In this document: positions 1 through 6,043 of the stretch, one piece after another
How the letters are laid out: each line of letters opens with the position of its first letter
Position numbering within the stretch: the stretch's first letter is position 1
From: an uncultured Desulfobulbus sp.
GTDB taxonomy: Bacteria; Desulfobacterota; Desulfobulbia; Desulfobulbales; Desulfobulbaceae
Direction of reading: 5' to 3'
Assembly: GCA_946539945.1 (NCBI GenBank)
Contig: CAMNHX010000105.1
Span: 1-6,254, forward strand
Length of the DNA: 6,254 nt
Position numbers and translations under genes: made by a program
The notes under the pieces: model-generated
Database searches by the model: none
What the model saw: the letters and a program-made list of their open reading frames with translations, nothing else
What the model was told of the DNA's origin: nothing

Positions 1-16
1 GTGTAAACACCCCCTA
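1..16. repeat. Terminal inverted repeat of an insertion sequence, left copy (cut by window edge)
   Basis: The first 16 bases, GTGTAAACACCCCCTA, are an exact reverse complement of 6201-6216. Identity stops at base 17. Oriented as an IS end, the element would lie to the left of the window and base 16 or so would be its outer tip. The GGGGGTGTTTACAC core resembles ends I remember from IS256-family (mutator-type) elements, but no transposase is visible, so the family is a guess. The opposite reading, a transposon with these 16 bases as its outer tips enclosing the whole window, is less likely because the enclosed genes are ordinary chromosomal ones and an integrase start is cut at the right end. 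Confidence 0.6.
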
Positions 17-58
17 GTTTTATGGTTCTAAAATCAAAACGGAAACGCTCTAAAAGTT

Positions 59-75
59 GCCGTGCTTCGCACGGC
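59..75 (-). terminator. Possible terminator of the nuclease-helicase gene
   Basis: A perfect 7-bp stem (GCCGTGC/GCACGGC) with a three-base loop lies about 50 bases past the stop codon of the minus-strand helicase gene. On the minus strand it is followed by AACTTTTAG, a short and interrupted T run, so termination may be weak. Its position is right for the gene's 3' end. No better candidate lies between the stop codon and the IS end. Confidence 0.45.
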
Positions 76-125
76 GGTTCGCCTCTTCCGCTTACTCAAA
101 AACTCCTCACTCCTCACCCCTCTTT

Positions 126-3100
126 TCACGCTTTCTGCTTCCCGGAAAACAGCTCAAGCTGTCTGGCCCGCGCCCGTTTTTTCCGGGCTGCCTGCGCCAA
201 CTGTGGAGCCGGACTGATCAGGTTCTGGTCAAATTCAGCCAGAAAGGGTGAAGGCTGCCGCCGGGACTCTGCGTCAGAAGGCGCAAAACCGGGACGAGAA
301 GCGGTCCAGGTGCAGTACAGTGTTTTCCGCGCCCGGGTCATGCCCACGTAAAAGAGGCGACGCTCTTCAGCCAGATGTTCAGCCAGGGCCTCGCCTGCCA
401 ACGGTACACGGGGCTTCAAGGGTATCTGCCCCTCTTCACAGCCGCACAGAAAGACCACGTCAAACTCCAGCCCCTTGGCCGCGTGCAGGGTTGACAAGGT
501 CACTGCCTGCGCCTGCGCGTCGTAGAGGACAGAATCCTGATAACGCGCCAGATGCGCGGCAAGGCTCTCCAGATCGGCAAAGCTGGCGGAACGCTCCAAA
601 AGCCGCTCAACCTCGTCCTGATCAGGGGAAAAGTTCGTGTAGTGCTCGGCCAGCAGGGGCAGCAAGGCTGCTGTCATTTCCGCAGGCGGACGCACTGACA
701 ACTCTGCCACAGCCTGCCCCAAAGTCAAAAAGGCCGCAGGAACATCGGCGCTTCCAGCCAGCGCAGACAGAAGAGCTGGCAAACTCTGCTCTGTGGTTTC
801 GCGCAGACGCGCCTGCACGCGCCCCAAACGCGCTTCACCCAAGCCGCTTTCCTGCCCCAACAGAAAGAGCATCTGCCCAACCCTGTCCTGATTGCCTGCC
901 AGCATCAGCCAGGACGAGGCCAAGCGGCAAGCGCCCTGCATATACCAGGCAGTCAAGGCAACCTGCTGAAAGGGAATGCCGCGCTCCGCAAAGACCTTTT
1001 CCACAGCCTCGGCCAGCCGTAAACTGCGGTACAGGACCGCAATGTCACCCAGCGCCGCCTTGCCCTCTGCGCCAGCCTCCAGACGCTCCACAGCCCGATG
1101 TGAGAGACCGCCAGTCTGGATTTCGATCTGGTCAGCCAGAAAGCGGGCCTCATCCAGCGGATCGCGGCAGACCTGCACATGAATGAGTCCCGGCCTGCCA
1201 GAGAGCGCTTCAGGCTTGGGCAAGGCCAGACTGTGCGGATTGCAGCCAATGACCGCAGATGCAGCGCACACAATTTTCTCGCCGTTGCGGTAGTTCTGCG
1301 CCAGCACATGACGTTCTGCCGTGAAATCCTCCAGGAGGCGGTAAAACCAGCGCGGTGAGGCCCCGCGAAAGCTGTAAATCGCCTGATCCGGATCGCCGAT
1401 GCAGAACACGGCACTGGTCTTCGCCAGTTCCGCCACCAAGGCATACTGGACCGCGTTCACGTCCTGAAACTCATCCACAAGGAGCGTCCCGGTCAGCTCG
1501 CGGCACTGGACAGACAAGGGGCTGTCTGCCTGAAAGAGCGCCAGCGCCTGTCGGCATACATCATCCAGATCAACCAGCTCCTGCGCGGTCAAGGCGTCCA
1601 GATACTGCTGCACCTGCGGCAACAGTTCGCCTGTACCCGCCAAATCAAGGCTGATTGCCTGTGCCAGTTGCGCCCGCGCAGAGGCAGACAGTTCTGGAAA
1701 GAGCGCAGCCAGCAGGCTGTCCCGCTCCTCTGGGCCAGCCACAGCCAGACCAGGGCGGGTCAGGCGCAGCAGTTCCAGACAGAAGCCGTGAAAGGTGGCA
1801 ATGCGGCAGTTTGCCCGATTCTCCGGCAGACGGTGCTTCAGTTCATCCGCTGCCTTGTTGGTAAAGGTGATGAGCGTGCAGCGTGCGCCTTCTGCCAGCA
1901 GCCGCCTTGCCCGACTGACCAGTGTGTGGGTCTTGCCCGTGCCTGGTCCGGCCTGAACCAGAATCACCCGGCTGTTACTGGCCACAGCGGCCTGTTGGGC
2001 CGGGTTCAGAACCTGCGGCGCGGGCTGGAAGGCTGGTTCTGGTTCAGGCGCAGGCGCAAGCCGCTTGCGCTTCGTCCTGGTTTTGCGCACCGGACCTGTG
2101 TCCTGCGGAAACAGGCTTTGCTGACCGCCCAGGCGTTCCAGTTCGCCTGCGGCAAAGACGCGCATCGTGCCAAACTCGCCGTCAAAGCCAGGCTGGCGCA
2201 GAACCTCGTCACGCCGGACACGAGCCACTGCCTCGGCCAGCAGGCCAAAGTCCTGCATCTCCTCCAGCGGCGCATCCAAAAGCAGATGAAACTCTGAACC
2301 AAAGGCGTTGATAAGCCGTGTGCAGGCCGCAGTCACCTGCTTGCTGGCTGGTCCCACAGCCAGAAGTTCTGACACCAGCTCTGCCAGAGGAACCAGGCGC
2401 TGGACCATAGGAGAACCAACCGGATGCAGCGGTTCAGTACGGTCTGCCAGTTCCAGAACCCGATGCAGCACACCCACGGTCAGGGGCTTGCCGCAGACCG
2501 GACAGAGACCGCCCAGTTCCCTGGTTTTCTGCGGGTCCAGGCAGACCCCGCATTTGCGGTGTCCGTCTGCATGATACTTGCCCTCTTCCGGGAAAAATTC
2601 CACAGTGGCCAGCCGCCGCTGTTGACCTTCCGCGTCACAGGGCTGGCGCATGGCCTCGCGCAGGCTGAAATAGTCCAGCTCTGTGTCAAAGATATTGGCC
2701 TCGCGCCCCAGTTTGGACGGCGAATGGCAGTCCGAGTTGGAAATCAGGGTATAGCGGTCCAGAGCAGAGAGCAGACGGTTCATGTCTGGATCAGAGGAGA
2801 GTCCGGTTTCCAGCGCGAAGATCTGCGGGGTCAGGTCAGCAAAGCAGTCTTCAATCCGGTCAAAGCCGGACTTGGAACCAAAGAGCGAGAACCAGGGGGT
2901 CCAGATATGGGCTGGAATCAGAAAGGCGTCTTCTGACTGATCCAGCACGATTTCCAGCAGGTCACGGGAGTCCAGCCCCAGAATGGGGCGTCCGTCTGCG
3001 GTGATGTTGCCCAAATCGCCCAGTTTGGCGTTGATGCGCTGTGCAGTCTGGATGTCTGGCGCGTAAATAAGATTGTGGACCTTGCGCACCCGGCCCTTGC

Positions 3101-3413
3101 GCTTGTAGATGCAGCTGATCTCCGTGCCCAGCACAAAGCGGACTGCTTCAGGAGAACGGGCAGGCTTGAGTCCTTCGGGCAGGAGAGCGGCGTAGTCAAA
3201 GGCGGGATCCGGCTTGAGGCGAAAGAGACCGGGTTCGGCAGGCTCCAGCTCTTCGTGAATCCGGGCGAACCAGCCGGGATGGGTGAAGTCGCCTGTAGCC
3301 ACGACATCAAGACCCTTGACTGCCGCCCAGACAGCCAAGCCGCGCAGGTGGCTGTTCTTGCTGGTGGCGCGGGAAAACAGGGAATGCACGTGCAGATCGG
3401 CTATGAAGCGCAT
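126..3413 (-). CDS. EndoQ-like PHP nuclease fused to UvrD/Rep (SF1A) DNA helicase
   Basis: This 1095-residue protein joins two repair modules. Residues 1-430 match the TIGR00375/endonuclease Q family: DLHVHS (6-11), GDFTHPG (41-47), E98, H113, H169 and SDCH (227-230) are PHP metal-ligand positions, and C288, C291, C304 and C307 form a zinc site. EndoQ enzymes nick DNA 5' of uracil, hypoxanthine, xanthine or abasic sites. After a basic, Pro/Glu-rich linker (about 437-468) comes a complete UvrD/Rep helicase: Walker A GPGTGKT (489-495), TFTNKAADEL (516-525), DEFQD (647-651), GDPDQAIYSFRGA (673-685), QNYRN (706-710), TLHAAKGLEF (975-984) and FYVGMTRAR (1021-1029). I infer a cytoplasmic enzyme that nicks at damaged bases and unwinds from the nick. 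QQSLF (431-435) and QLELF (1085-1089) resemble sliding-clamp-binding motifs. The frame stays open to an ATG at 3656, but those 81 extra residues are low-complexity; the ATG at 3413 gives the MRFIADLHVHS start usual for the family. No strong Shine-Dalgarno precedes it. All key residues seem intact. Confidence 0.93.
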   Translation of the reverse strand: MRFIADLHVHSLFSRATSKNSHLRGLAVWAAVKGLDVVATGDFTHPGWFARIHEELEPAEPGLFRLKPDPAFDYAALLPEGLKPARSPEAVRFVLGTEISCIYKRKGRVRKVHNLIYAPDIQTAQRINAKLGDLGNITADGRPILGLDSRDLLEIVLDQSEDAFLIPAHIWTPWFSLFGSKSGFDRIEDCFADLTPQIFALETGLSSDPDMNRLLSALDRYTLISNSDCHSPSKLGREANIFDTELDYFSLREAMRQPCDAEGQQRRLATVEFFPEEGKYHADGHRKCGVCLDPQKTRELGGLCPVCGKPLTVGVLHRVLELADRTEPLHPVGSPMVQRLVPLAELVSELLAVGPASKQVTAACTRLINAFGSEFHLLLDAPLEEMQDFGLLAEAVARVRRDEVLRQPGFDGEFGTMRVFAAGELERLGGQQSLFPQDTGPVRKTRTKRKRLAPAPEPEPAFQPAPQVLNPAQQAAVASNSRVILVQAGPGTGKTHTLVSRARRLLAEGARCTLITFTNKAADELKHRLPENRANCRIATFHGFCLELLRLTRPGLAVAGPEERDSLLAALFPELSASARAQLAQAISLDLAGTGELLPQVQQYLDALTAQELVDLDDVCRQALALFQADSPLSVQCRELTGTLLVDEFQDVNAVQYALVAELAKTSAVFCIGDPDQAIYSFRGASPRWFYRLLEDFTAERHVLAQNYRNGEKIVCAASAVIGCNPHSLALPKPEALSGRPGLIHVQVCRDPLDEARFLADQIEIQTGGLSHRAVERLEAGAEGKAALGDIAVLYRSLRLAEAVEKVFAERGIPFQQVALTAWYMQGACRLASSWLMLAGNQDRVGQMLFLLGQESGLGEARLGRVQARLRETTEQSLPALLSALAGSADVPAAFLTLGQAVAELSVRPPAEMTAALLPLLAEHYTNFSPDQDEVERLLERSASFADLESLAAHLARYQDSVLYDAQAQAVTLSTLHAAKGLEFDVVFLCGCEEGQIPLKPRVPLAGEALAEHLAEERRLFYVGMTRARKTLYCTWTASRPGFAPSDAESRRQPSPFLAEFDQNLISPAPQLAQAARKKRARARQLELFSGKQKA

Positions 3414-3474
3414 TGGCGAAAATCCGGTGAAGGTGGGGGCAGAAGGTGAACAGGGAGAGAAGAGAAAACAGCGC

Positions 3475-3534
3475 AAAAAAAACCGTCCCCTTCCGGTACA
3501 GACCGCAAAGCAGGGAGACGGCTTGCCAGCCGTC
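3475..3534 (-). promoter_or_regulatory. Attenuator-like pair of competing hairpins upstream of the nuclease-helicase gene
   Basis: Read on the minus strand, hairpin A is a perfect 7-bp stem, GACGGCT (3534-3528) with AGCCGTC (3523-3517), and a GGCA loop. Hairpin B pairs CCGTC-CCC (3521-3517 and 3515-3513, with one bulged base at 3516) with GGGGACGG (3490-3483). Its loop contains a small CGGT-CTGT-ACCG hairpin, and it is followed at once by eight T residues (3482-3475). B has the form of a Rho-independent terminator. A and B share 3517-3521, so they cannot form together; A would act as an antiterminator. The T run ends about 60 bases before the start codon. No promoter was identified, so transcription through this region is assumed. 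B might instead simply end upstream transcription. Confidence 0.4.
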
Positions 3535-3593
3535 CGGCAGGATACAAGACAGGACAAGGGCTGCAACAAAAAAGACAGGGAGACGAACTTGCC
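3507..3593. repeat. Imperfect direct repeat, about 21 bases, two copies
   Basis: Copies lie at 3507-3527 and 3571-3593. Both share CAGGGAGACG with AAAG before it and CTTGCC after it; they differ by two single-base insertions and one substitution. The first copy forms part of both hairpins of the attenuator-like structure. The second could pair with the same downstream GGGGACGG on the minus strand, giving a further competing fold, and it is followed on that strand by six T residues (3573-3568). Confidence 0.5.
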
Positions 3594-3740
3594 TGCTCTG
3601 CTGTCCGTGCTGACGGGTTTTGGCTGGAAGGGGGATGCAAGCCGAAGGGTAGCCAACTGCTACGGCAGGCTGGGGAGAAAGGTCGCTGAAGCCCCTGTTA
3701 TTCTTTGAGAAGCTGTAATCAGATACCACCCGCAAAGCTG

Positions 3741-3770
3741 GTGGTTTGGATATTTTGGAATCCAAACCAC
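3741..3770. repeat. Perfect 11-bp inverted repeat (stem-loop)
   Basis: GTGGTTTGGAT (3741-3751) and ATCCAAACCAC (3760-3770) are exact reverse complements around the eight-base loop ATTTTGGA. A second possible stem, ACCACC (3725-3730) with GGTGGT (3740-3745), overlaps the left arm, so the two exclude each other. Neither strand has a T run directly after the stem, so it is not a standard intrinsic terminator. It might be an operator, an mRNA-stabilising hairpin, or an intergenic palindromic repeat. Confidence 0.6.
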
Positions 3771-3958
3771 ATGATACTTGTCTTGCCACTTTTCAGCACT
3801 TCATGCTTCAGAATGACAAGATAGCGTAAAATTCCTTTGTATAATCCGACAACTCCCGGATCTTTTTGAGGACTCGCAGAGTTTGACAGTTCCGGGAAAA
3901 CAGAACAGCCCCAAGTTTCGTGGATCGAACGAAGCGACAAAACCGGAGGCAGGACCGC

Positions 3959-3991
3959 AAAAACCCGTCCTGATTGCCAAATCAGAACGGG
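3959..3991 (-). terminator. Rho-independent terminator of the DUF3597 gene
   Basis: On the minus strand a hairpin pairs CCCGT with ACGGG and CTGATT with AATCAG, 11 base pairs with one C-A mismatch, around a four-base loop. It is followed by five T residues (3963-3959). It sits about 90 bases past the DUF3597 stop codon in the right orientation. Read on the plus strand, no T run follows, so it looks one-directional. Confidence 0.7.
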
Positions 3992-4080
3992 CGCTATCAT
4001 GATGGTATCGCAGAATCAACGAGAAATGCGCGGTAACGAGCAGATGCTGTTATCCACGCTTGTCTTTCCTGTTCACCGCT

Positions 4081-4494
4081 CTAATCCAGCAAGTCAGCCG
4101 GGATATTGCCACCGTTATCCGCCAGCTTCTGCAACACGGTCTTATGGAGCCACATATTCATTTGAGCGGAATCCTTCATTTTTTCCGCCGGACAACCCAG
4201 CTCTACAGCCAGCTCTTTGCGGGCTGCCAGACTGGAATCCAGATCAAGCAGCTTGAGCAGATCCACAATGGACACTTTCCAGTTGAGCTTTTGTGGATTG
4301 GCTGCTGCCTTGGCTTCAAGCTGTGCGACCACATCCACCACCGGCACTGCGACAGGCGCTGCGGGTTTGGGCGGGGCGCTCGGTGGGGCATTCAGGGTTG
4401 CGCCCACTTGCATGGTAGGCCGTATCGGTGCTGCTGCGGCCTGTGCCTTTTTCCCAACTGACAATTTTTCCAGAATTTTTCCAAAAAGTCCCAT
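4081..4494 (-). CDS. DUF3597 family protein, function unknown
   Basis: The 137-residue product matches DUF3597 as I remember it over its whole length. It starts with MGLFGKILEKL, continues through an Ala/Pro-rich linker (about 18-52), and ends with a predicted helical domain (about 53-137). That domain holds the blocks LNWKVSIVDLLKLLDLDSSL (70-89), AARKELA (90-96), MNMWLHKTVLQKLADNGG (112-129) and the terminal IPADLLD. There is no signal peptide or membrane segment, so it is probably cytoplasmic. The family has no established role. The frame runs upstream to 4644, but the ATG at 4494 fits the family N-terminus and has a good ribosome binding site. The gene appears to be transcribed alone: a divergent gene lies upstream and its own terminator (3959-3991) lies downstream. 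Confidence 0.9.
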   Translation of the reverse strand: MGLFGKILEKLSVGKKAQAAAAPIRPTMQVGATLNAPPSAPPKPAAPVAVPVVDVVAQLEAKAAANPQKLNWKVSIVDLLKLLDLDSSLAARKELAVELGCPAEKMKDSAQMNMWLHKTVLQKLADNGGNIPADLLD

Positions 4495-4501
4495 AGCAGT
4501 G

Positions 4502-4507
4502 TCCTTT
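4502..4507 (-). promoter_or_regulatory. Ribosome binding site of the DUF3597 gene
   Basis: AAAGGA on the minus strand lies seven bases before the ATG at 4494. It decides the start over the upstream in-frame ATG at 4644, whose extra 50 residues do not resemble the family. Confidence 0.75.
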
Positions 4508-4678
4508 GCAAAACGTGGTTGTTGGTATAGGGGGGTTTTCTGCGGTGTTGGCTTTCTCCTTTCTCCTGAAGAAAATTGACCGCCTCCCCTTCCTCCTTCT
4601 GGTCCGATCTTCTCCCCCCCTCTCTGGAAAGCATAGGCGAACACAGGAAAAAAGGCAAGTTGGTTCGCACTCTCCCGC

Positions 4679-4696
4679 CCTGTCCCAAAGGACAGG
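4679..4696. repeat. Hairpin with 7-bp perfect stem
   Basis: CCTGTCC (4679-4685) and GGACAGG (4690-4696) pair around the loop CAAA. Past a two-base mismatch the outer bases partly pair again, so the structure may reach about 4672-4703. No T run follows on either strand, so it is not an intrinsic terminator. Its place between two divergent genes would suit an operator for either. Confidence 0.5.
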
Positions 4697-4771
4697 AGGG
4701 TAGGAATACCTGGTCGCTCGTCACACGCCTCTGTTTTTCAACAGCTTGCCATCAGAACACTGTTTTTTTGC

Positions 4772-4803
4772 TGGACACTTTAGGCAGACTTGGTGCATAT
4801 AGA
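4772..4803 (+). promoter_or_regulatory. Tentative promoter of the lipoprotein gene
   Basis: TGGACA (4772-4777) matches the sigma-70 -35 element at five of six positions. TATAGA (4798-4803) matches the -10 at four of six, but the 20-base spacing is long; reading the -10 as CATATA (4796-4801) gives 18 bases and a poorer match. Transcription from here would leave a leader of about 55 bases before the ATG at 4866. Confidence 0.3.
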
Positions 4804-4865
4804 GTTCGTCGTTCAAATTTTTGTCCCATGCTTCTCCCCTTTCCTTTTTTCTTTTTTATACTTCC

Positions 4866-5801
4866 ATGTTGACTGCATCATTGACACCTGCTTGCCGTTT
4901 TCGCCATGTTTCCCGGAGCGCTGTTTTCCTGCTGCTGTGCGGATTGCTGTGCCTGACGCTTCCCGGCTGTAGCCGGAACGGGCGCTCCGTGTCCAAGTCG
5001 TCAGGATCGCTGTCCTCTCTGTATGCCAAACTGCCCACGACCAGACCTGTGGAACGTAAACCGGTCACTACAGACACTGTTACCCCACAAAGCGACTTGT
5101 CTCTTGCTGTCGGTCAGACGCAAGGTTTAAGGCTTCAGGGGGAATTCCAGCGTTCCGGCTTGGAACTGGGCGCACCCATTTTCATCCGCATCTTCAAGGA
5201 AAGCAAGGAACTGGAATTATGGGTGCAGAGGGGAGAGCGCTACTATCTGTTCCGGAAATACCGCATCGCCCATTTTTCCGGCGACCTTGGTCCCAAGATG
5301 AGAGAGGGTGATCGGCAAGCCCCAGAGGGTTTCTACGCGGTTACGCCCAATCGTATGAACCCGTGGAGCGATTTTCACCTGGCCTTCAACATTGGTTATC
5401 CTAATCAGTACGACTTGGAACACAACGCCTCGGGCGGTCTGATCATGGTGCATGGCAAACGGGCCTCGATCGGTTGCTTTGCCATGACTGACCGGATTAT
5501 CGAGGAAATCTACACCATCGCTGACCGTGCCTTGAACGCCGGGCAGGCCGCTTTTCCGGTACACATTTTTCCCTTCCGCATGACCCCGGCCAATATGCAG
5601 CGCCACGGCGCATCCCCGCACATTGGCTTCTGGCGCAGCCTCTTGCACGGCTACACGCTCTTTGAACTGACTCATGTGCCGCCGCAGGTTCACGTCCAAA
5701 ACAGCCGTTACGCCTTCTCTCCGGGACGGGCTGGACGGAACGTGCTGGCACCGCGTTCCAACATGGTCAGCATTCAAAGCAGTTTGCAGGTGTTGCCGTA
5801 A
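4866..5801 (+). CDS. Lipoprotein of the YafK/L,D-transpeptidase (YkuD) family
   Basis: The 311-residue product has a lipoprotein signal: a basic N-terminus (R11, R13, R17), a hydrophobic core (19-32) and the lipobox LPGC with C35 as the lipidated residue. Ser follows C35, so by the +2 rule of enterobacteria it would go to the outer membrane. A low-complexity spacer (36-85) leads to a YkuD-type domain (about 104-236). It carries the YafK-like PEGFYAVTP (153-161), an FNIGYPNQYD block (174-183) and the catalytic signature VHGKRASIGCFAMTD (195-209), with H196 and catalytic C204. This family acts on peptidoglycan at meso-diaminopimelate; Escherichia coli YafK (DpaA) releases Braun's lipoprotein from the wall. 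A hydrolase or transferase role in the periplasm is inferred. The last 75 residues are an unassigned extension. The ATG at 4866 was chosen over a TTG at 4821; neither has a Shine-Dalgarno, and the ATG gives a normal signal length. The next gene is a tRNA with its own promoter. Confidence 0.88.
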   Translation: MLTASLTPACRFRHVSRSAVFLLLCGLLCLTLPGCSRNGRSVSKSSGSLSSLYAKLPTTRPVERKPVTTDTVTPQSDLSLAVGQTQGLRLQGEFQRSGLELGAPIFIRIFKESKELELWVQRGERYYLFRKYRIAHFSGDLGPKMREGDRQAPEGFYAVTPNRMNPWSDFHLAFNIGYPNQYDLEHNASGGLIMVHGKRASIGCFAMTDRIIEEIYTIADRALNAGQAAFPVHIFPFRMTPANMQRHGASPHIGFWRSLLHGYTLFELTHVPPQVHVQNSRYAFSPGRAGRNVLAPRSNMVSIQSSLQVLP

Positions 5802-5823
5802 ACAAGAAAAGTAAACAAGAAAA
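5799..5823. repeat. Tandem 12-base repeat at the stop codon, possible UP element
   Basis: TAAACAAGAAAA occurs at 5799-5810 and again at 5812-5823, separated by one G. The first copy contains the lipoprotein stop codon TAA. The A-rich stretch lies directly before the -35 of the tRNA promoter, where an UP element contacting RNA polymerase alpha would be expected. Confidence 0.6.
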
Positions 5824-5825
5824 AT

Positions 5826-5854
5826 TTGACAAAACCGCTCAAATAGAGTACACA
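5826..5854 (+). promoter_or_regulatory. Promoter of tRNA-Leu
   Basis: A perfect TTGACA -35 (5826-5831) is followed after 17 bases by TACACA (5849-5854), which matches the -10 consensus at three of six positions. TAGAGT (5844-5849) matches better but is only 12 bases away. Initiation near 5861 would leave a leader of a few bases before the mature tRNA, as is common. Confidence 0.65.
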
Positions 5855-5864
5855 GATTTGCAGT

Positions 5865-5951
5865 GCCGAAGTGGCGGAATTGGTAGACGCGCTAGGTTCA
5901 GGGTCTAGTTGGGGTTCCCCAGTGGAAGTTCGAGTCTTCTCTTCGGCACCA
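5865..5951 (+). tRNA. tRNA-Leu, anticodon CAG
   Basis: The 87-base gene has the acceptor stem GCCGAAG (5865-5871) pairing with CTTCGGC (5941-5947), discriminator A5948 and an encoded CCA (5949-5951). The anticodon stem CTAGG/TCTAG holds the loop TTCAGGG with anticodon CAG at 5899-5901, reading CUG codons. A long variable arm (GGGG-TT-CCCC, about 5911-5920) is typical of leucine tRNAs, and the T arm carries TTCGAGT. The D-arm segment TGGTAGACGC is that of bacterial tRNA-Leu. An integrase start lies downstream in the same direction, so the 3' end of this gene may serve as an attachment site. Confidence 0.96.
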
Positions 5952-5967
5952 TATTCAAAACCGACAG

Positions 5968-6042
5968 CATCCGCTGAAGTTTAGAAACCCCGGAAAACAC
6001 AAGGTTTTCCGGGGTTTTTCTTTGCTTTTCCATCCGCTGAAG
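5968..6042. repeat. 12-base direct repeat flanking the tRNA terminator
   Basis: CATCCGCTGAAG occurs at 5968-5979 and 6031-6042, one copy on each side of the terminator hairpin. The pair may have come from duplication, or may be integrase arm-type sites. The repeat does not match the tRNA 3' end, so it is not the attachment core copied from the tRNA. Confidence 0.6.
5985..6019 (+). terminator. Strong Rho-independent terminator of tRNA-Leu
   Basis: A perfect 14-bp stem (5985-5998 with 6004-6017, core CCCCGGAAAAC/GTTTTCCGGGG) closes on a five-base loop and ends in TTTTT (6015-6019). The stem begins with AAA on the 5' side, so it could also terminate minus-strand transcription. Confidence 0.92.
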
Positions 6043-6043
6043 A

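Larger units (their letters stand above)
3414..4080. other. 667-base intergenic region without a convincing gene
   Basis: This stretch separates two minus-strand genes. It holds the upstream region of the nuclease-helicase gene (3414 to about 3720), including an attenuator-like structure and a duplicated 21-23-base segment, then a set of inverted repeats (3741-3770, and TCCCGGA 3854-3860 with TCCGGGA 3891-3897), and finally the terminator of the DUF3597 gene. Minus-strand open frames at 3719-4000 and 3307-3789 exist but show no recognisable family. On the minus strand, the phrase CTTGTCATTCTGAAGCATGAAG near 3810-3830 resembles worn copies of common bacterial intergenic repeats; this is an impression only. 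No clear sigma-70 promoter was found. Confidence 0.6.
4495..4865. other. Divergent intergenic region of 371 bases
   Basis: It separates the minus-strand DUF3597 gene from the plus-strand lipoprotein gene and should hold both promoters. The DUF3597 side has a possible TATACC -10 element near 4530 without a matching -35. The middle is pyrimidine-rich on the plus strand (about 4547-4622), and a GCGAAC/GTTCGC inverted repeat spans 4637-4668. A clear hairpin lies at 4679-4696. I see no small gene here. Confidence 0.55.

Noticed and set aside
248..1186. Plus-strand open frame of 312 codons opposite the helicase gene
   Set aside because: It is the antisense of a well-supported gene, and its Pro/Arg/Ala-rich composition is typical of a shadow frame in G+C-rich DNA.
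3414..3656. N-terminal extension of the helicase frame (81 codons) to an upstream ATG
   Set aside because: The extra residues are Ser/Pro/Cys/Phe-rich without family resemblance, contain the attenuator-like structure, and the family starts at the MRFIADLHVHS methionine.
3307..3789. Minus-strand open frame of 160 codons with hydrophobic stretches
   Set aside because: It overlaps the helicase start in another frame, and the hydrophobic residues arise from the pyrimidine-rich leader; no family was recognised.
3719..4000. Minus-strand open frame of 93 codons
   Set aside because: It lies downstream of the DUF3597 terminator, spans an 11-bp inverted repeat, and shows no recognisable protein pattern or ribosome binding site.
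3964..4011. Near-palindrome GCGCTATCATGATGGTATCGC as a regulatory operator
   Set aside because: The pairing is broken by mismatches, and it lies beside the DUF3597 terminator without a nearby promoter.
4731..4769. CTGTT/AACAG hairpin and T7 run considered as a terminator before the lipoprotein gene
   Set aside because: The stem has only 5 bp, the T7 run is not adjacent to it, and no gene ends nearby on the plus strand.
5217..5777. Minus-strand open frame of 186 codons opposite the lipoprotein gene
   Set aside because: It is antisense to a gene with an intact catalytic motif and lipobox, and shows no family pattern.
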